64,000 nucleotides of DNA from Micropterix aruncella (lineage: Eukaryota; Arthropoda; Insecta; Lepidoptera; Micropterigidae): NCBI GenBank assembly GCA_944548615.1, contig OX155950.1, positions 38,823,859-38,887,858 on the forward strand. Reading direction: 5' to 3'. The notes under the pieces were generated by a model that did no database searches, was not told the DNA's origin, and was given only the letters and a program-made list of their open reading frames with translations. Position numbers and translations under genes: made by a program. This document shows positions 22,330-35,614 of this stretch, one piece after another; position 1 is the stretch's first letter, and each line of letters starts with the position of its first letter.

Positions 22330-23290
22330 ATATGTTTTGCTGCCACACCTAAAGTTATGGGCCCTTGCTGGGTTGGCCACGAAGACCGATTCTCTTCAGG
22401 GTTGGTCACACTCACGGGCTCATAACTTTAGGCTACCAGCCATCGGCTACGCGATCCTGGGTGAACACCGGGCAAATGAAGCCGTGGTCCGCGATAGATT
22501 CGGTATACACCGTTTCACCGCTTCGTAAGGGAGAGTTCGAATTCGTAACCAATCGAGAGACTGGAGTAATCTGGTCCCAATTGGAAGTAAGGGCGTGAGT
22601 GTAAGCCCGCTGGGTAACACTCCTGGCTATCTCGCGGTTAAGGCGTTGGCCTCTTACGGGTTTGTGGCGGAGCTAGACGGTGGACTGTTTTGTCCAAGTC
22701 ATCTGCGCTCACTCCAGGGAGATAGAACGACTAATCGTTAAAACTTCCTGAGGTGACTGGCTCGCCCGCTGTAGTCGACAACCCTAGTTGCCACACCTAA
22801 AGGGAGCTAATGGGCCCAGTGCAGCTGGACCATATGACCCAGTGTGTTTTGAGGGTCGGTCGATTTCACCGGTCAGCACCCATCCGGTAGCCTCCCAATA
22901 GAACTTCGATCCCGAGTTGAACTATACCCTTGGGTCAGTTTTCCCTGGGAATCATTCTGCAGGGGTCCTATACGGTTTGCGCATCGTGCAGCGTCAGCCA
23001 ATCAATTGTGTAGTCCGACTGATAAACAAGGGTGTCAGAAAACGGCTTTGTTTCCTAGAGAGCGGGGGTGGTTGTTAACCTTACATCAGTCGCTCTTACA
23101 AGGACCGATCGGCCGCCCGACAAAGAACGCCGTGATCCGCGATTAATTTGGTAGATACCAAATTACCACTACCAAAGCAGAGGACCGCGCAAGCGACATC
23201 TAACATGTGTGGTCGTGGTAGGCTTCGACTTCGAAGAAAATAGACCAAGTACTCAGGAAATAGACCAAGACTCACAGACATACTTCAATA
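22330..23290. repeat. Complex repeat, about 0.65 kb unit, uninterrupted copy
   Basis: GC-richer than its surroundings and shared with 35100-35614 and 38065-38530. Landmarks include CATCGGCTACGCGATCCTGG, GGTCCGCGATAGATTCGG, GGAGTAATCTGGTC and CAGCCAATCAATTGTG. Text resembling 22441-22480 recurs near 23107, suggesting a tandem unit near 666 bp. Near its start CCTAAAGTTATGGGCCC (22348-22364) has an inverted partner at 22416-22432 with one mismatch. GCCACACCTAAAG recurs as a direct repeat near 22342 and 22791. The short stretch around 22981-23028 is an empty site for the R1-clade insertion at 35615. Confidence 0.75.
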
Positions 23291-23400
23291 TGGATATAGT
23301 TTTGATCGTCTCAGGGGGGTCAAAATGGATATTATATAGTCTTCATCTCCGATTTTTTTAGAGCGTTAACAATACATTCCCTTGAGCCAGGAAAGTAAAA
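23291..23400. repeat. Fragment of dispersed family B (3' part)
   Basis: Contains CAGGGGGGTCAAAATGGATA and CCTTGAGCCAGGAAAGTAA, resembling the 3' portions of the copies at 31300-31520 and 58966-59105. Confidence 0.5.
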
Positions 23401-23699
23401 AACAAATATTCTCTTTGTCTGCGTACTGCATGCGTTAATATTCAGTCCCATTTTATTGTCGGCGTCGTTTCCTCCTTGGTAATATATCTTTATCGAAAAC
23501 AAATTGAGCTCCGATTACAAAAGCCAGGGATAGGCGTTCTCGCTGCAAAGGGGCGTACTTTGTGCAGTTTCTAGTTTGTATACGACACAGGCGGGGTGCT
23601 ACCTGCCACAGTTTAAACAGTTGGAGTGGATATTCATAACAGATACGACCTGAAAATGAATTCGGAGAATCAATGCACTTCTCAGATCTCTGCGTTCAA

Positions 23700-24124
23700 A
23701 GTAATTGAGCGTGATGTTAGGCATGGTAACTTAGGATTGTGGAGCATAAACGCTGCTGGCCACCGTTTACAAAGCTCAAAACGCTATACTGAGGGTCATC
23801 AATAAAAAAATCTCAAACATATTCTTCCGATGACCTTTTCCGAGAGTAGGTATAGAGTGTTTGAGTGTGAGAAAAATATTTGTGCTGGTAACTCTCACTT
23901 AATTGCAGATTGAGTTAGGAGAACAGAAAAAAAGCCTGCAATCTCTTGTGACAAGAAGGTCAAAACAAACGAATTTTGCAATACCGCTCAGGACATCTGC
24001 TTTTGGCCAATCCAGTTTCTCTTATCTTGCCCCCAAATTTTTCTAATTGCCTACCACTAAACATTAGGGACAATAAAAATTCATATACATTTAAAAATAG
24101 GTTGAGTGCCCACCTCTTAAATTA
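23700..24124 (+). pseudogene. LINE ORF2 C-terminus remnant
   Basis: The best frame at the end reads SNCLPLNIRDNKNSYTFKNR followed by LSAHLLN and a stop at 24122-24124. This is the usual Jockey/CR1-type tail (LPxxIRxxxxxxxFKxxLxxHLL). Upstream, AQNAILRVINKK near 23780 matches the LQNKALRxI motif of the same families. Stops and frame changes in between show decay. The element is 5' truncated. Confidence 0.6.
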
Positions 24125-24439
24125 AACAAATGCAGATATTGAACACCTTATTAGATAATTAAATCTTTAAATAAAACATAATAGTATAAGTAGGAATAAA
24201 AATTGATGATTTCTAGATATAATTTTATTTTTTGTTGACTTATTTTGTATATTATTAATACATATATAAATATGTTTTAATCCCTATCGTGTTTCAAAAT
24301 AAATTTATAACTTATTGATAATTTTGATAACATTTTCTTGCGAATTTTAATCAGGTAACTGAGATATTTCTTTTAACATTATGTACGATTTATGTTTAGT
24401 TATATAAATATAATATTGTATGAATAATCCTATAATGCT

Positions 24440-24954
24440 TGCAGCATAGGAACCTATCTCAAAAAAAAAATTGACTAATAGATTGTTTTATTTTAACGCT
24501 AAATCTGGAAGAAAATTGTGTCGGTCGCTATAAATAAGCGAGATATAGGCATTCAAAGTTCAAATTTTTGCTTGCGGTGATATTAGAATATTTAGGAATT
24601 TTCTATTGTTTCAGGATACCCGTTGTTATCAAAACGCAAAGTCATTGAAAAAAACCTCAAAAATAGTCCTATTTTTTAAAATATCGCTATTGTTTTTTCA
24701 CGACCATGCCATCATTTTGTAATATCCGAATGGTTATCGATATTAGAGAACTCGCGATATATCGACTATTTTCAGACACTACTTCTGAAGCAATATGGCC
24801 GTTGTGTTGACGTTTAGTATGCAAACTTTAAATGCATATATCTCGCTTATTTATTGAGAGCGACAAAAGATTATTGCAGATTCGGAATCTGCGTGGCTAA
24901 TATATTCCGGTGACGTTTAAAAATCAACAATCCAGGAGAGGTTCCTATACTGCA
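24440..24954. mobile_element. Palindromic MITE with 21-bp terminal inverted repeats
   Basis: The left end TGCAGCATAGGAACCTATCTC and the inverted right end TGCAGTATAGGAACCTCTCCT match except at 4 positions. Both ends also share an inner inverted block around AATAAGCGAGATATA followed by GCATT(C/T)AAAGTT. Non-coding and about 515 bp long. A fragment of the same family lies at 57621-57731. The superfamily is not clear; the target duplication is ambiguous. Confidence 0.75.
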
Positions 24955-27293
24955 GTTATACCATATTATAGATTTCTTAAGATAATTAAAATCAAAATAA
25001 TTTGTCTTCCTTGGAACAGGCGGCAGCCTAGTTAGGTTATGACTGATAATTGATACTGATAATTTGAAATCAATAAAATATCGATGTTTCGTACTTGAGA
25101 AACATAGTATTTTTTGTATCGTTGTTTAAAAATTCCAAGATGCTCATCTTAGTTGGCTGGTTGATTCAATGAAGGTAAATGCCGTTGGATGGTCTGGCGA
25201 TACAAATGTGACACATCTGGTGAATTTAGGCACACCCCTTTCCCAATCTGTGGCGCTGGCGCTGAGCGAGCGTACCACAGATTGGCATGGCACGGCCGGT
25301 GGACGGTGGCTCGATGGCCAGATAAGGTGGACATTCATTTCCTGCACGCCGCCCATTACGCGGACGATACAAACGAGCCGATAGCGCCTCGCGCAGCACC
25401 GTGCCGAGGTCGAGTAATCCACCGCCGTCCGTCGCTCGCTCGCTCCACCCGCTGCTCTTCGCTCAACAGCCACTTCAGGAAGTTACTTTGTTTATCCCGC
25501 CTCTATGCGATTAGACCGATTACATAAGCATAGCAGATGGCAAGCTTAAGCCTCTGATCGATTGACGAAAAAATTCTCAAACAAGTTAGCTTCTAGAATT
25601 ACTAGCGAAATACTCTCCGCCATTGCTTTGACGTGAATTTATATCAATAAAAGGCATTGTACTGCCTGACTGACTCACTCATTCATTTAGCAACGCCGAG
25701 GCGTAATTACTGGAGCCAGTAACAATAAACTTTGTCGGAAGCTTCCATTAGATTCATAAGCATTTAAACTACAAGAAAGAAGAATCCACTTTTATGAAGC
25801 AGTTTATTCACTTTATAACAAAAAAAATAAAAGAATCTTTAATGTTGTCGAGGAAATAATCTGAGCCTCGTTTTAAGACAAGCTGTGTAAAAAAACTGTT
25901 ATTTGCATTTGAGTTTGATATTGCGTGTAAAAAATAAAATAAAAAGATTAGCGAATAGCCATCCTACGGTACAACTAGAGCCCTTAACTACAACGAGCGA
26001 ACCCGTCAGTACAGGAAATTTTAACGATATTAGATCGTTCTGTCTCCCGTGAGGTGATTGTAGAAGACTTGGGACGAAAACAGTCCACTGTCTAGTTACG
26101 CACTTATTCGTCAGAGGCCAATGCCTTACGGCGAGGCACCGGGAAAGGACCTGTGACATACTTCGAGTTATTGCTGAAGAATAACGTATACCCTATCGAA
26201 GCACCTAGAGGGCAATCTCCATCCACTCACGTCTGACGCAAAGGACCCGTAAACATAGTCAACATCCTAAAACTGGCCGGAAACGAAATCATTCGACCTA
26301 GCTTATTTTTAAGAAAACTCAACATATCATTTGGTATTACTATTATTTTAAAATTAAAACCGGAACCTATATGTATAATTTGGATATATACACTTAAGTA
26401 TAGAACCGTGGTCTCTTATACGGTTCATGCCGTGCACGGACTAGGAAAGCGGGGTTGGCCGAATGTTAGTAATCAGTCCCCGCACAAAGAGGAATTTACA
26501 CAGGACGTAGCACATCAAAGAAACAGTCGTGGTACACACGTAGCCGGGGTAAGCTTTCAAAGAAACTCAGCGCCTCGCGGGATGAAGTAATGTAATTGGA
26601 CGAGTGAAAACAGCACGCACATTCTGTCCACTCGATCTTTAGGCGGCTTACAAACTCTATTTTAGTGAGGCGCTCGAGAACTGCGGAGCGATTTTATATG
26701 CCCTTCGCTAAAATTTAGGGTCGAGCTTAGCGACCGTCCATCGAAAATCGTTATTTAGAATCGATCCTTAGCACTAGGCTATCGCTTAGCGGCCATCGTT
26801 CTCAAACGTCACATTAGGCACGCAGCAAGCCAAGTTTAACGGGTGCTTAACTTCGTCTTTTGCCGCGTATGGACGAATTCGGAGTTTTTCAGAGTTTTTG
26901 TGGATATTGAGGTCTCGGAGAATTGCGAAACTGTATAAAAAACGATTCGATGCGTTTACTGAGCTAACGGAAGAAGAGTTTCGCTTGAAGTATCAACTAA
27001 CCAATTTGAATATGATGAAAATCGTAAGATTACATATTACTTCATTGTAGAAACTGGTTCTTTTTGTTGATAGTTCAGAGGTCTTAGGCGCAATCGATTC
27101 CACTCATATCAGAATTAGGAAAGTTGGCATAAAAATTGGCCATTAATAGAAAAAAAATATATTCACTCAACGTTCAAGTGAGTGTGCAGAATAACTGTTA
27201 TTCTAAATAAGGCTGATAATTTCGTATTGGCCGATTTTATAACAAACACAATTTTTATAACAAACTCAAAGTGAAGCGCGGCAGCATCAAACT
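24955..27293. other. Unassigned region
   Basis: Mostly AT-rich, with a GC-rich patch at about 25150-25510 (GAGCGAGCGTACC, CGCTCGCTCGCTCC) holding overlapping open frames on both strands without recognisable domains. No gene supported. Confidence 0.35.
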
Positions 27294-27640
27294 CCCCCCC
27301 CCCCCCCCCCCCCCTTCTCCCCCCGACTCCAGCGCGGTAGACACCGATGGCACCTGGGTTAAATCCACTCAGAAACATCAAAAAAAATATTGTGCCAAGG
27401 GTAGGGGGGGGGGGGAGAGGGTGAGAGAGAGCGAGTGGAAGGGGGGATAGGAATGGGTGTAGGGAGAGGGAAGAGGGAAGGGTATGAGGAGGGGAGAGAG
27501 GGAAGGAAGGGGAGAGGGTGGAGTTTTTTGGGTATAAGGGTGGGGGGAGTGGTTTAGGAAGGGGGAGGGTGGAGGGTTGTTTAGGGGGTGATGGAGCCGA
27601 GGATTGGGGGGGGGGGGTGTTTGAAAGCGGGTTTAGGGGG
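27294..27640. repeat. C21 run plus 0.25-kb purine (G/A) tract
   Basis: A run of 21 C at 27294-27314 is followed from about 27400 by almost uninterrupted GGGA/GAGGG text to 27640. The ending GTTTAGGGGGTTTGGCG resembles the end of the G-rich block at 48890-49180, so both may belong to one family. Any protein read through here is low-complexity Pro/Leu and not credible. Confidence 0.7.
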
Positions 27641-28877
27641 TTTGGCGCTTCTTTCTTGTTCTCTTGAATTTGAGTGTGAATGTAAATGATAAATAAAATA
27701 CTATGACATCGGTCATAGCTGGCTAGAATGAGCATCTCAATGATCAACCAATCTATTTTAACCACTTCGTAACCCCTGCGCCTGTAACATATGTATTTAA
27801 ACGCATTGTTGCACCGCGCAATGGCGCAACAGCTGATGCAAATGTTATAACTTTTATATACCTTTAATCTAATCGAAATCCCGGATCACTCGCACGCAGT
27901 CGTTAATCGAGGGGAAACATACGGTAGAGTTTTAAATGAATGAAAAAATGAGTGAAACTTTTCTATGCAGTTTGTGAGTGTTTTATTAGTAGATAAAAGT
28001 CCATTATCTTTGGGGACGTATCGTAGAAAACCAGATAAAATAGATTCAGACTATCACAACTCCAGGCAATCATCGTAAATTACTAATAAGTATTTTTTCA
28101 TTATTACAAATTAATCAGCAAACTAATTTTGTGTTGTTAGATGTGTGGTAGGTGCTTAAAAGAGAAAAACATAATATTCTGATTTATATGCTGCGTCAGA
28201 ATCACTAACATTGCAGGTTGAAATTTTTAACTTTTAAAACGTATGAAATCATTTACTGCACCGACCCATTTTTATTGCGCCGACCCAAACGCTGGCAATG
28301 TTCGTACACTCAACGGTTGGTATGTGTTATCGTTTAGCTTATTTTTTTTGGTAAACTAGTTGCAACAAAAATACATAAAGCATATGTTGATACGCTGCCG
28401 CATAGTATTCGCTGGTGGGTTTGTTAGTATTACTATCTTATACACCTAACGCTTAAAACATGTAAAGCCAAAATAGGGATTGCCAATATTGATTGGCAGT
28501 CGGCCGACCCTATGGGCATAGCATATGAACTACCTTATGAAGCATGTCCGTCAATCAGTTCAGCAGAAATTTTTACCTTGTTGGTCCTGCTACTCTGGCG
28601 GTACGGTGGTGAACAGAATGAAATTACTAAACTCAGTCATTCGAGGAGGTCGACGCAAGGTAATAGAACCATCTAATTCTGTTGGTTTTAGGTAAGGAAA
28701 GGTTGGCAAACCTTTGAGGGCATGATAGATGACCTCGTATAACTTGCAGTAAGTTTCTTGTTATAGTGTTATTGTGGTGTTTGTTTACTTCTAAAATGTA
28801 CTCTTTTAAGTTTATATGTTTGTTTCTTCGAAGCGCGGTGGCGCTCATTTTTGGTTTTAGCTTCAAAATTCTCTTTC
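27641..28877. other. Unassigned region
   Basis: AT-rich DNA up to the first assembly gap. A direct echo CACCGACCCATTTTTATTGC / GCCGACCCAAACG lies near 28260-28290. No supported gene. Confidence 0.35.
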
Positions 28878-29077
28878 NNNNNNNNNNNNNNNNNNNNNNN
28901 NNNNNNNNNNNNNNNNNNNNNNNNNNNNNNNNNNNNNNNNNNNNNNNNNNNNNNNNNNNNNNNNNNNNNNNNNNNNNNNNNNNNNNNNNNNNNNNNNNNN
29001 NNNNNNNNNNNNNNNNNNNNNNNNNNNNNNNNNNNNNNNNNNNNNNNNNNNNNNNNNNNNNNNNNNNNNNNNNNNNN
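28878..29077. other. Assembly gap of 200 N
   Basis: Exactly 200 undetermined bases, a conventional fixed-size placeholder; true gap length unknown. Confidence 0.98.
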
Positions 29078-30510
<1,433 letters not shown>

Positions 30511-31299
30511 TATTATATAATATTACATCATTATATATTATTATATATTTATTTTATTATTATACATAAAATAAATCTGTCTCATATTGGAAGATTCTGC
30601 CTTGAAGTTATTCCTATTCCCCATATCATATCGCTTACTCTATTAAATACGTATCACTGGAAGCGATGCAGTTTATTCGCCTGAGAGCCCGCAGCGATCG
30701 CGCTGCTGCCGCAGTTGGAGTATTTTCCTCGCGGATAAAGTTTGCGGCAAGAGTCACTTGCATGCCAGCTATCGTTTAACTTGGTAAATACTTATCAAAA
30801 AAAAACGACTTTGCGGCATGAAAACTCATACTGTTTGCGCAGCGACCTCTACGACAAATTGCCATCGTGGAGAAGTATGTTGAAAGCACTGCCAGTTTTC
30901 CAAGCAACTGGATTTAGCTATACGAGTGAATGTTTTGAAATATTCAGAATTTTATACAGAAATTACACATAACGACAGTACTCAAAAAATATGTGGTGTC
31001 ACCCACAGACTTCGCCGACAAGCAGCCAAGCACCTATGGAAGGATTTGAGCGTGATAGGAATTTTTCACTGAAGGAATCCACACTATACAGCGATCAAAT
31101 GTCAAATATATCAAGAGTCACCGACGAGAGTCGTTCGTCCGTGGCGAGCGCGGAAAGTGAGAATGCAACGCATTAAATACGTTCTAGTCAATCGTTTACG
31201 CAAATACACAACGCATCCGTGTTCCAAATTTCAAGTCTATAAGTCTAGTATTTCGAGATTTTAATATGACTAGTATGATAATATGACCTGGTGAACGAT
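30511..31299. other. Unassigned region
   Basis: AT-rich, with two short plus-strand open frames (30742-30972, 30991-31176) without recognisable domains. Confidence 0.35.
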
Positions 31300-31520
31300 T
31301 TCAAGAACATTATTTGTAACTATAGCCATGACCAAATGATGACGGCAAGCAAAACTTCACCTTGATGGGATTAAGCGTTTGGGCGCTATCCTGGAGGAAT
31401 ACACAGACACGAAGACAGACAGAAATGCAAGAAGGACTTCCAGAGTTGGCCTTAATCCTTTCAGGGGGTTCAAAATAGATATTTCCGACTTGAACTCGAA
31501 AAAAACACACATTCGCAATA
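31300..31520 (+). repeat. Dispersed family B copy
   Basis: Carries CATGACCAAATGATGACGGC, then GGGATTAAGCGTTTGGGCGC and TATCCTGGAGGAATACACAG, ending with CAGGGGGTTCAAAATAGATA. The same order occurs at 48515-48620 and 58966-59105, so it is one dispersed non-coding family. Confidence 0.65.
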
Positions 31521-31944
31521 GATTCATAGAAATTAATATCAATAAATGATTTTTGAATATCTTATAAATATATCTAAACTTTTGTGGGATTAAATTATTT
31601 TTTTTTTAAATCGCACGGCCATAATACATATATAATATTTTGGTTTAAAAATCAGAAATTGTATGTAGTGTTACGAAGAAAAAAAATTCAATATCAGCTC
31701 TGAATATTTCTCGTAAATCCAGTTTTAAACCTACCTAACCTAACAAGGCAATCTTTTACAACCAACTCTACCTTGAAGTTTTTAAACGTATGTATATGTG
31801 CATGTAACATGTATGCAATCGAATGTCATGTTATTGCATTTGATCGACAGAATTAAAACGCAATTCTCTTAATTTTTTATGCGAAATAAAATTGTACAAT
31901 CAGTAAAGTTTAAATGATGATGTAGAACCTTGACACGATGCCCA

Positions 31945-32663
31945 GAGACCTCAATACCGTCTCCAACAGATGGGTCTAAAACTGAACATGGGTAAGACAA
32001 AAATCATGTCGAATGCCCATGTCGCACCCATACCGGTACATATTGGGAACGATACTATTGAAGCTGTCGACCAGTATGTTTTTTTGGGTCAGACGATCCA
32101 ACTAGGCAGACTCAACTTTGACAAGGAGATCTGCCGGCGAATCCAGCTAGGTTGGGCAGCGTTCAGGAAATTACGCCACATCTTCTCGTTACGAATACCG
32201 CCGAGCCTCAAGACAAATGTATTGCCAGTGACGACATACGGCACTGAGACGTAGTCGCTAACTATTGGCCTCATACATAAGCTAAAAGTTTCGCAACGAG
32301 CTATGGAGAGAGCAATGCTTGGAGTTTCACTACGTGATAGGATCCAAAATGAGGAAATCCGCAGAAGAACCAAGGTCACTGACATCGCTCGTAAAATTGC
32401 CAACTTAAAATCGCAATGGGCAGGCCATATAGCTCGCAGAACCGACAACCGTTGGGGAAAAAAGGTTCTCGAATGGCGACCACGAACCGGCAGATGCAGT
32501 GTAGGATGACCCCCCTCCCCCCCCCCCCCACAAGATGGACCGACGACATAGCCAAGGTCGCAGGAAGAATGTGGATGGAGGCGGCTCAAGACCGCTCGTC
32601 ATGGTATTCTAAGGGGGAGGCCTATGTCCAACAGTGGACGTCTACCGGCTGATGATGATGATG
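31945..32663 (+). pseudogene. RTE-like LINE, 3' end of ORF2
   Basis: The frame encodes the RT C-terminal region and tail typical of insect RTE-like elements: LKLNMGKTKIMSN, then YVFLGQTIQLGR, AMLGVSLRDRI, WAGHIARRTDNRWGKKVLEW, RPRTGRCSVG, TRWTDDIAKVAG and AYVQQWTSTG at the end. A TAG follows YGTET near 32252. A run of C at 32513-32529 disrupts the frame between CSVG and TRWTDD. The (TGA)n tail right after the stop (32651-32662) is the usual 3' microsatellite of this clade. 5' truncated and inactive. Confidence 0.85.
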
Positions 32664-32925
32664 CTGGAAGTTTAAAATTAGTGTCTAATATTTATATTGA
32701 AATATAATTTTGAAATATAAGGATATTTTTCAACAGCGAAAGAAAGTACCCTAACTAAGTATAGGTAAAAGATTTTGAATAAGTTTAAAATGAGAATAAA
32801 GTGATTGACAAAAATAATATTCAATTTAAAAAAATGAGTGAAGTGATTTCTACTTCATTTTCATAATGCATTTATATTTACAAATAGCTACCAATAAAAT
32901 ATCTATAATTACACAAAATGAAAGA

Positions 32926-33430
32926 AACAATTTCATGGGGTAAGTAAGCCATGTCATGGTGAAACTTGACATAATTAAATGGGTAAACAAAACTTCGTGT
33001 CTGTGCTATTGACCGTTGAGGAGTCCCCTCGTTGATAGCCAACCCTGGGTGCAGCAGCCATTTCATGGTGAAACTTAGAACGGGTTATCATAACTGAATC
33101 TGTTTACAAAATTTCGTGTCTGTGATGTTATAACCTTTGAGGAGTCTCCTCGTCGGGAGCCAACCCTGGGCGCAGCAAGCGTGTCATGGTAAAACTAAGA
33201 ACGGGCTATCTTAATTTAATGCGTATACAAAACTTCGTGTCTGTGCTGTTGACCGCTGTGGATTTCCCTCGTTGGTAGCCAACATATGGAGGCGCAATCC
33301 TGTCTTGGTGAATCTTAAAACGGGCTGTCGTAATTAAATGCATATACAAAACTTCCTGTCTGTGTCGTTGACTGTTGAGGAGTCCCCTCATCGGGAGCCT
33401 ATCCTGGGTGTAGGTCATGCTTACCATAAA
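32926..33430. repeat. 118-bp satellite array 1 (about four units)
   Basis: Units start near 32984, 33102, 33222 and 33341 with TACAAAACTTCGTGTCTGTG-type text, followed by GTTGACCGTTGAGGAGTCCC, a GCCAACCCTGGG segment and CATGGTGAAACTTAG. Spacing is 118-120 bp. The same monomer forms array 2 at 58375-58960 but with different fixed variants (TTTTGGGTCTCTG, CCCAGGGTACATC). Confidence 0.85.
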
Positions 33431-34130
33431 AAATGCATTGTCATCGGAACTGAACTAACATGTAAATTTTCAACTTCATGTGATAATATTTGAAGAGTTC
33501 GCTCAATTCCTAATGGATCCCATTATCAAAACAGGATTTTGATAAAACTGGGATCAATCTGGAAGTATATCCTTACAAATGACAAAAATTTTAAAAAATC
33601 CAAATCGTTTCATACATGTCCGAGTTCTAAGGAAAAAAAATACTAAAAAAAAATAGATACTACCAAATTATAACCTCGTCGTTTTTTTGAAGTCGTTCAA
33701 AAATTGATATCAAGCACCACACGCTTTATAGTTTTTTTTTTAAATCAAATTATTCTCATTTTAAAGTTTTCAAAATAGGTTAAATATATTGATTTAGTGG
33801 GCTTTCTACCGCTGTTAAGCAACATATTTATAAAATAATTTTATTATACATATTTATATTTATTTATAATTTTATATTTTTCATTTCAGTATTTTTAGTT
33901 TTTGTAGGCTATAATTTTATTTGTAGAGAAGAATAATATTTACTGTCATTATATGACCGATTTTATATCAAACCTGTAAAAGCAGTAATATTTTTTTATC
34001 CTGATGCTCCTAGTCAGGACTTTATTATTATTATTATTATTATTTGTTGATGAACTAGAAGCTTAACGCTGATGTGTTAATATCTATGAAATTCACTGGT
34101 TTTGCTGTTTCCTTTTTTTTTTCTTTTCTT
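33431..34130. other. Unassigned AT-rich region
   Basis: Low-complexity AT-rich DNA with a (TTA)n microsatellite at about 34020-34045. No gene supported; the 3' end of the adjacent minus-strand LINE fragment may extend into it. Confidence 0.4.
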
Positions 34131-34390
34131 TTATATATCATTTTTTAAGTAGATATCAAGCCTATTTTTTAATGCGTTTATGGTTGGTGCTTCGATAACT
34201 TCCTCGGGCAGTTTATTCCAGCTGTTCACGATTCTGTTTGTCAGGAAGTGCTTTCTTGCTTCAGTTGAAAAGCTTGTAACGTTGAGTTTCAGGCTGTGAC
34301 CTCTTAAGTGGTGGTTTGAATTGAACACAAACATACTTTCCAACTCTGCGCAGTCGTAGTGTTGCCTCAGGTCAAAATTATTAAATTATT
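34131..34390 (-). pseudogene. CR1/L2-like LINE ORF2 C-terminus
   Basis: The minus-strand frame reads FDLRQHYDCAELES, LRGHSLKLNVTSF, RKHFLTNRIVNSWNKLPEEV and NALKNRLDIYLKN, then stops at 34131. R.FF.NR.VN.WN.LPE.V....N.FK.RLD is the standard RT C-terminal tail of CR1/L2-type retroposons. Only the last ~85 residues remain. Confidence 0.8.
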
Positions 34391-35099
34391 GTATTGTCAT
34401 CGGTCCTTAACACATGTGCAACATTTCAAATTATTTACACTTCAGGAAGTTCGTAATTTACTTGAAATATTCCGTTAGGTTATAGATCTTACATACCTAC
34501 ATACATTCAGGTCAAGCTAATAAACGCGTTATAATAAAATGTGCAAAATGTAATAAAATGTGCATAAAAATGTGCAGACACGGTGTGCATTAACGTAAAT
34601 CAAAATCACGAACGCTTATAAGCATACCATGAAATAATTTTCCAACGGGCAGCCTTGCCAAATTACATGCTATTTTTAGAGTCAATGGAAATTTGATCGT
34701 CTTTGAACGCGCTTTGCGTGAGGATGAATTTTAATTAATTTGCCGGCGCTGATCTGAAGCAGAGCGCAGACCTTTTATACGGTTTCTTTCTTCTAGGATG
34801 CGCACTTTGCGGCGATGATTTTAATTAGGTTGGAATTTCTAGGAAAGACGTTCCGCTAAAACAAAATCGAATACCTTCTATAGTCCAAGCGGCAGCGACA
34901 AAAAAGTGCATTTTTTTGTCAAACCTGATACTTTCAGGTTTTATTCATTTATTTTATTTATTTATTATAGTAATGTACAGCGGTTTGCAACAAGCGTAAC
35001 ACGAAACGTAGGTAATGTGTAATAACAATGAATAAAATTTAGCTAACAAAATAATGAACCCCCAGCAAGTTGTGTCACGCTTATAATGATCAGACAGTA
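34391..35099. other. Unassigned region
   Basis: AT-rich DNA leading into the complex repeat. Nothing recognisable. Confidence 0.35.
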
Positions 35100-35614
35100 T
35101 TTTGGCCATAGAATGCTGGGTCCGCGATAGCTTCGATTCGGTAAGGGAGAGTATCGCTCAAGCGACCTCGAACTCGTTACCAGCCGGGAGACCGGAGTAA
35201 TCTGGTCGCAACTGGAAGTAAGGGCGCGAGTGTCGGCCCACTGGTTAACATACCTGGCTATCGGGGTCTGGCCCGACTGGGTGCTATTTGTGGTTGGACT
35301 CTTTCGGGCCCGTGGCCGAAGTGGATCAGAAGATTATTTCCGTTTAAACTTTATTGTACAAACTAATTGTAATGCAGTCCACCCACGGTTCAAAAAAATA
35401 TTATACATCGTTGATTATATATCGTTTGGGAGCTAATAAGCCCTTGCTGAATTGGCCACGAAGACCCATCCGGCGGCCGCCACGCATGAAATGCGAGCCC
35501 GGGCAGGACTCTGACCTTAGGGATAGTTTTCCCTAGGAATCAACCTTCTGGCGCTCCTGGGCGGTCTGCGCACCGTGCGGCGTAAACCAATCGATTGTGC
35601 ACTCTGACTAACAG
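35100..35614. repeat. Complex repeat, left part interrupted by an R1-clade element
   Basis: Shares GGTCCGCGATAG, GGAGTAATCTGGTCGCAACT, GGAGCTAAT, TTGGCCACGAAGACC and CCAATCGATTGTGCACTCTG with the copies at 22330-23290 and 38065-38530. Its last 45 bp (35570-35614) recur with one difference at 38065-38109, on the other side of the retroposon. Confidence 0.75.

Noticed and set aside
26408..26590. GTHVAGV stretch resembling a subtilisin active-site motif
   Set aside because: 60-codon isolated frame without any other protease motif; chance match.
27163..27765. 200-codon Pro/Leu-rich frame
   Set aside because: Low-complexity product of the G-rich tract and C run; no domain.
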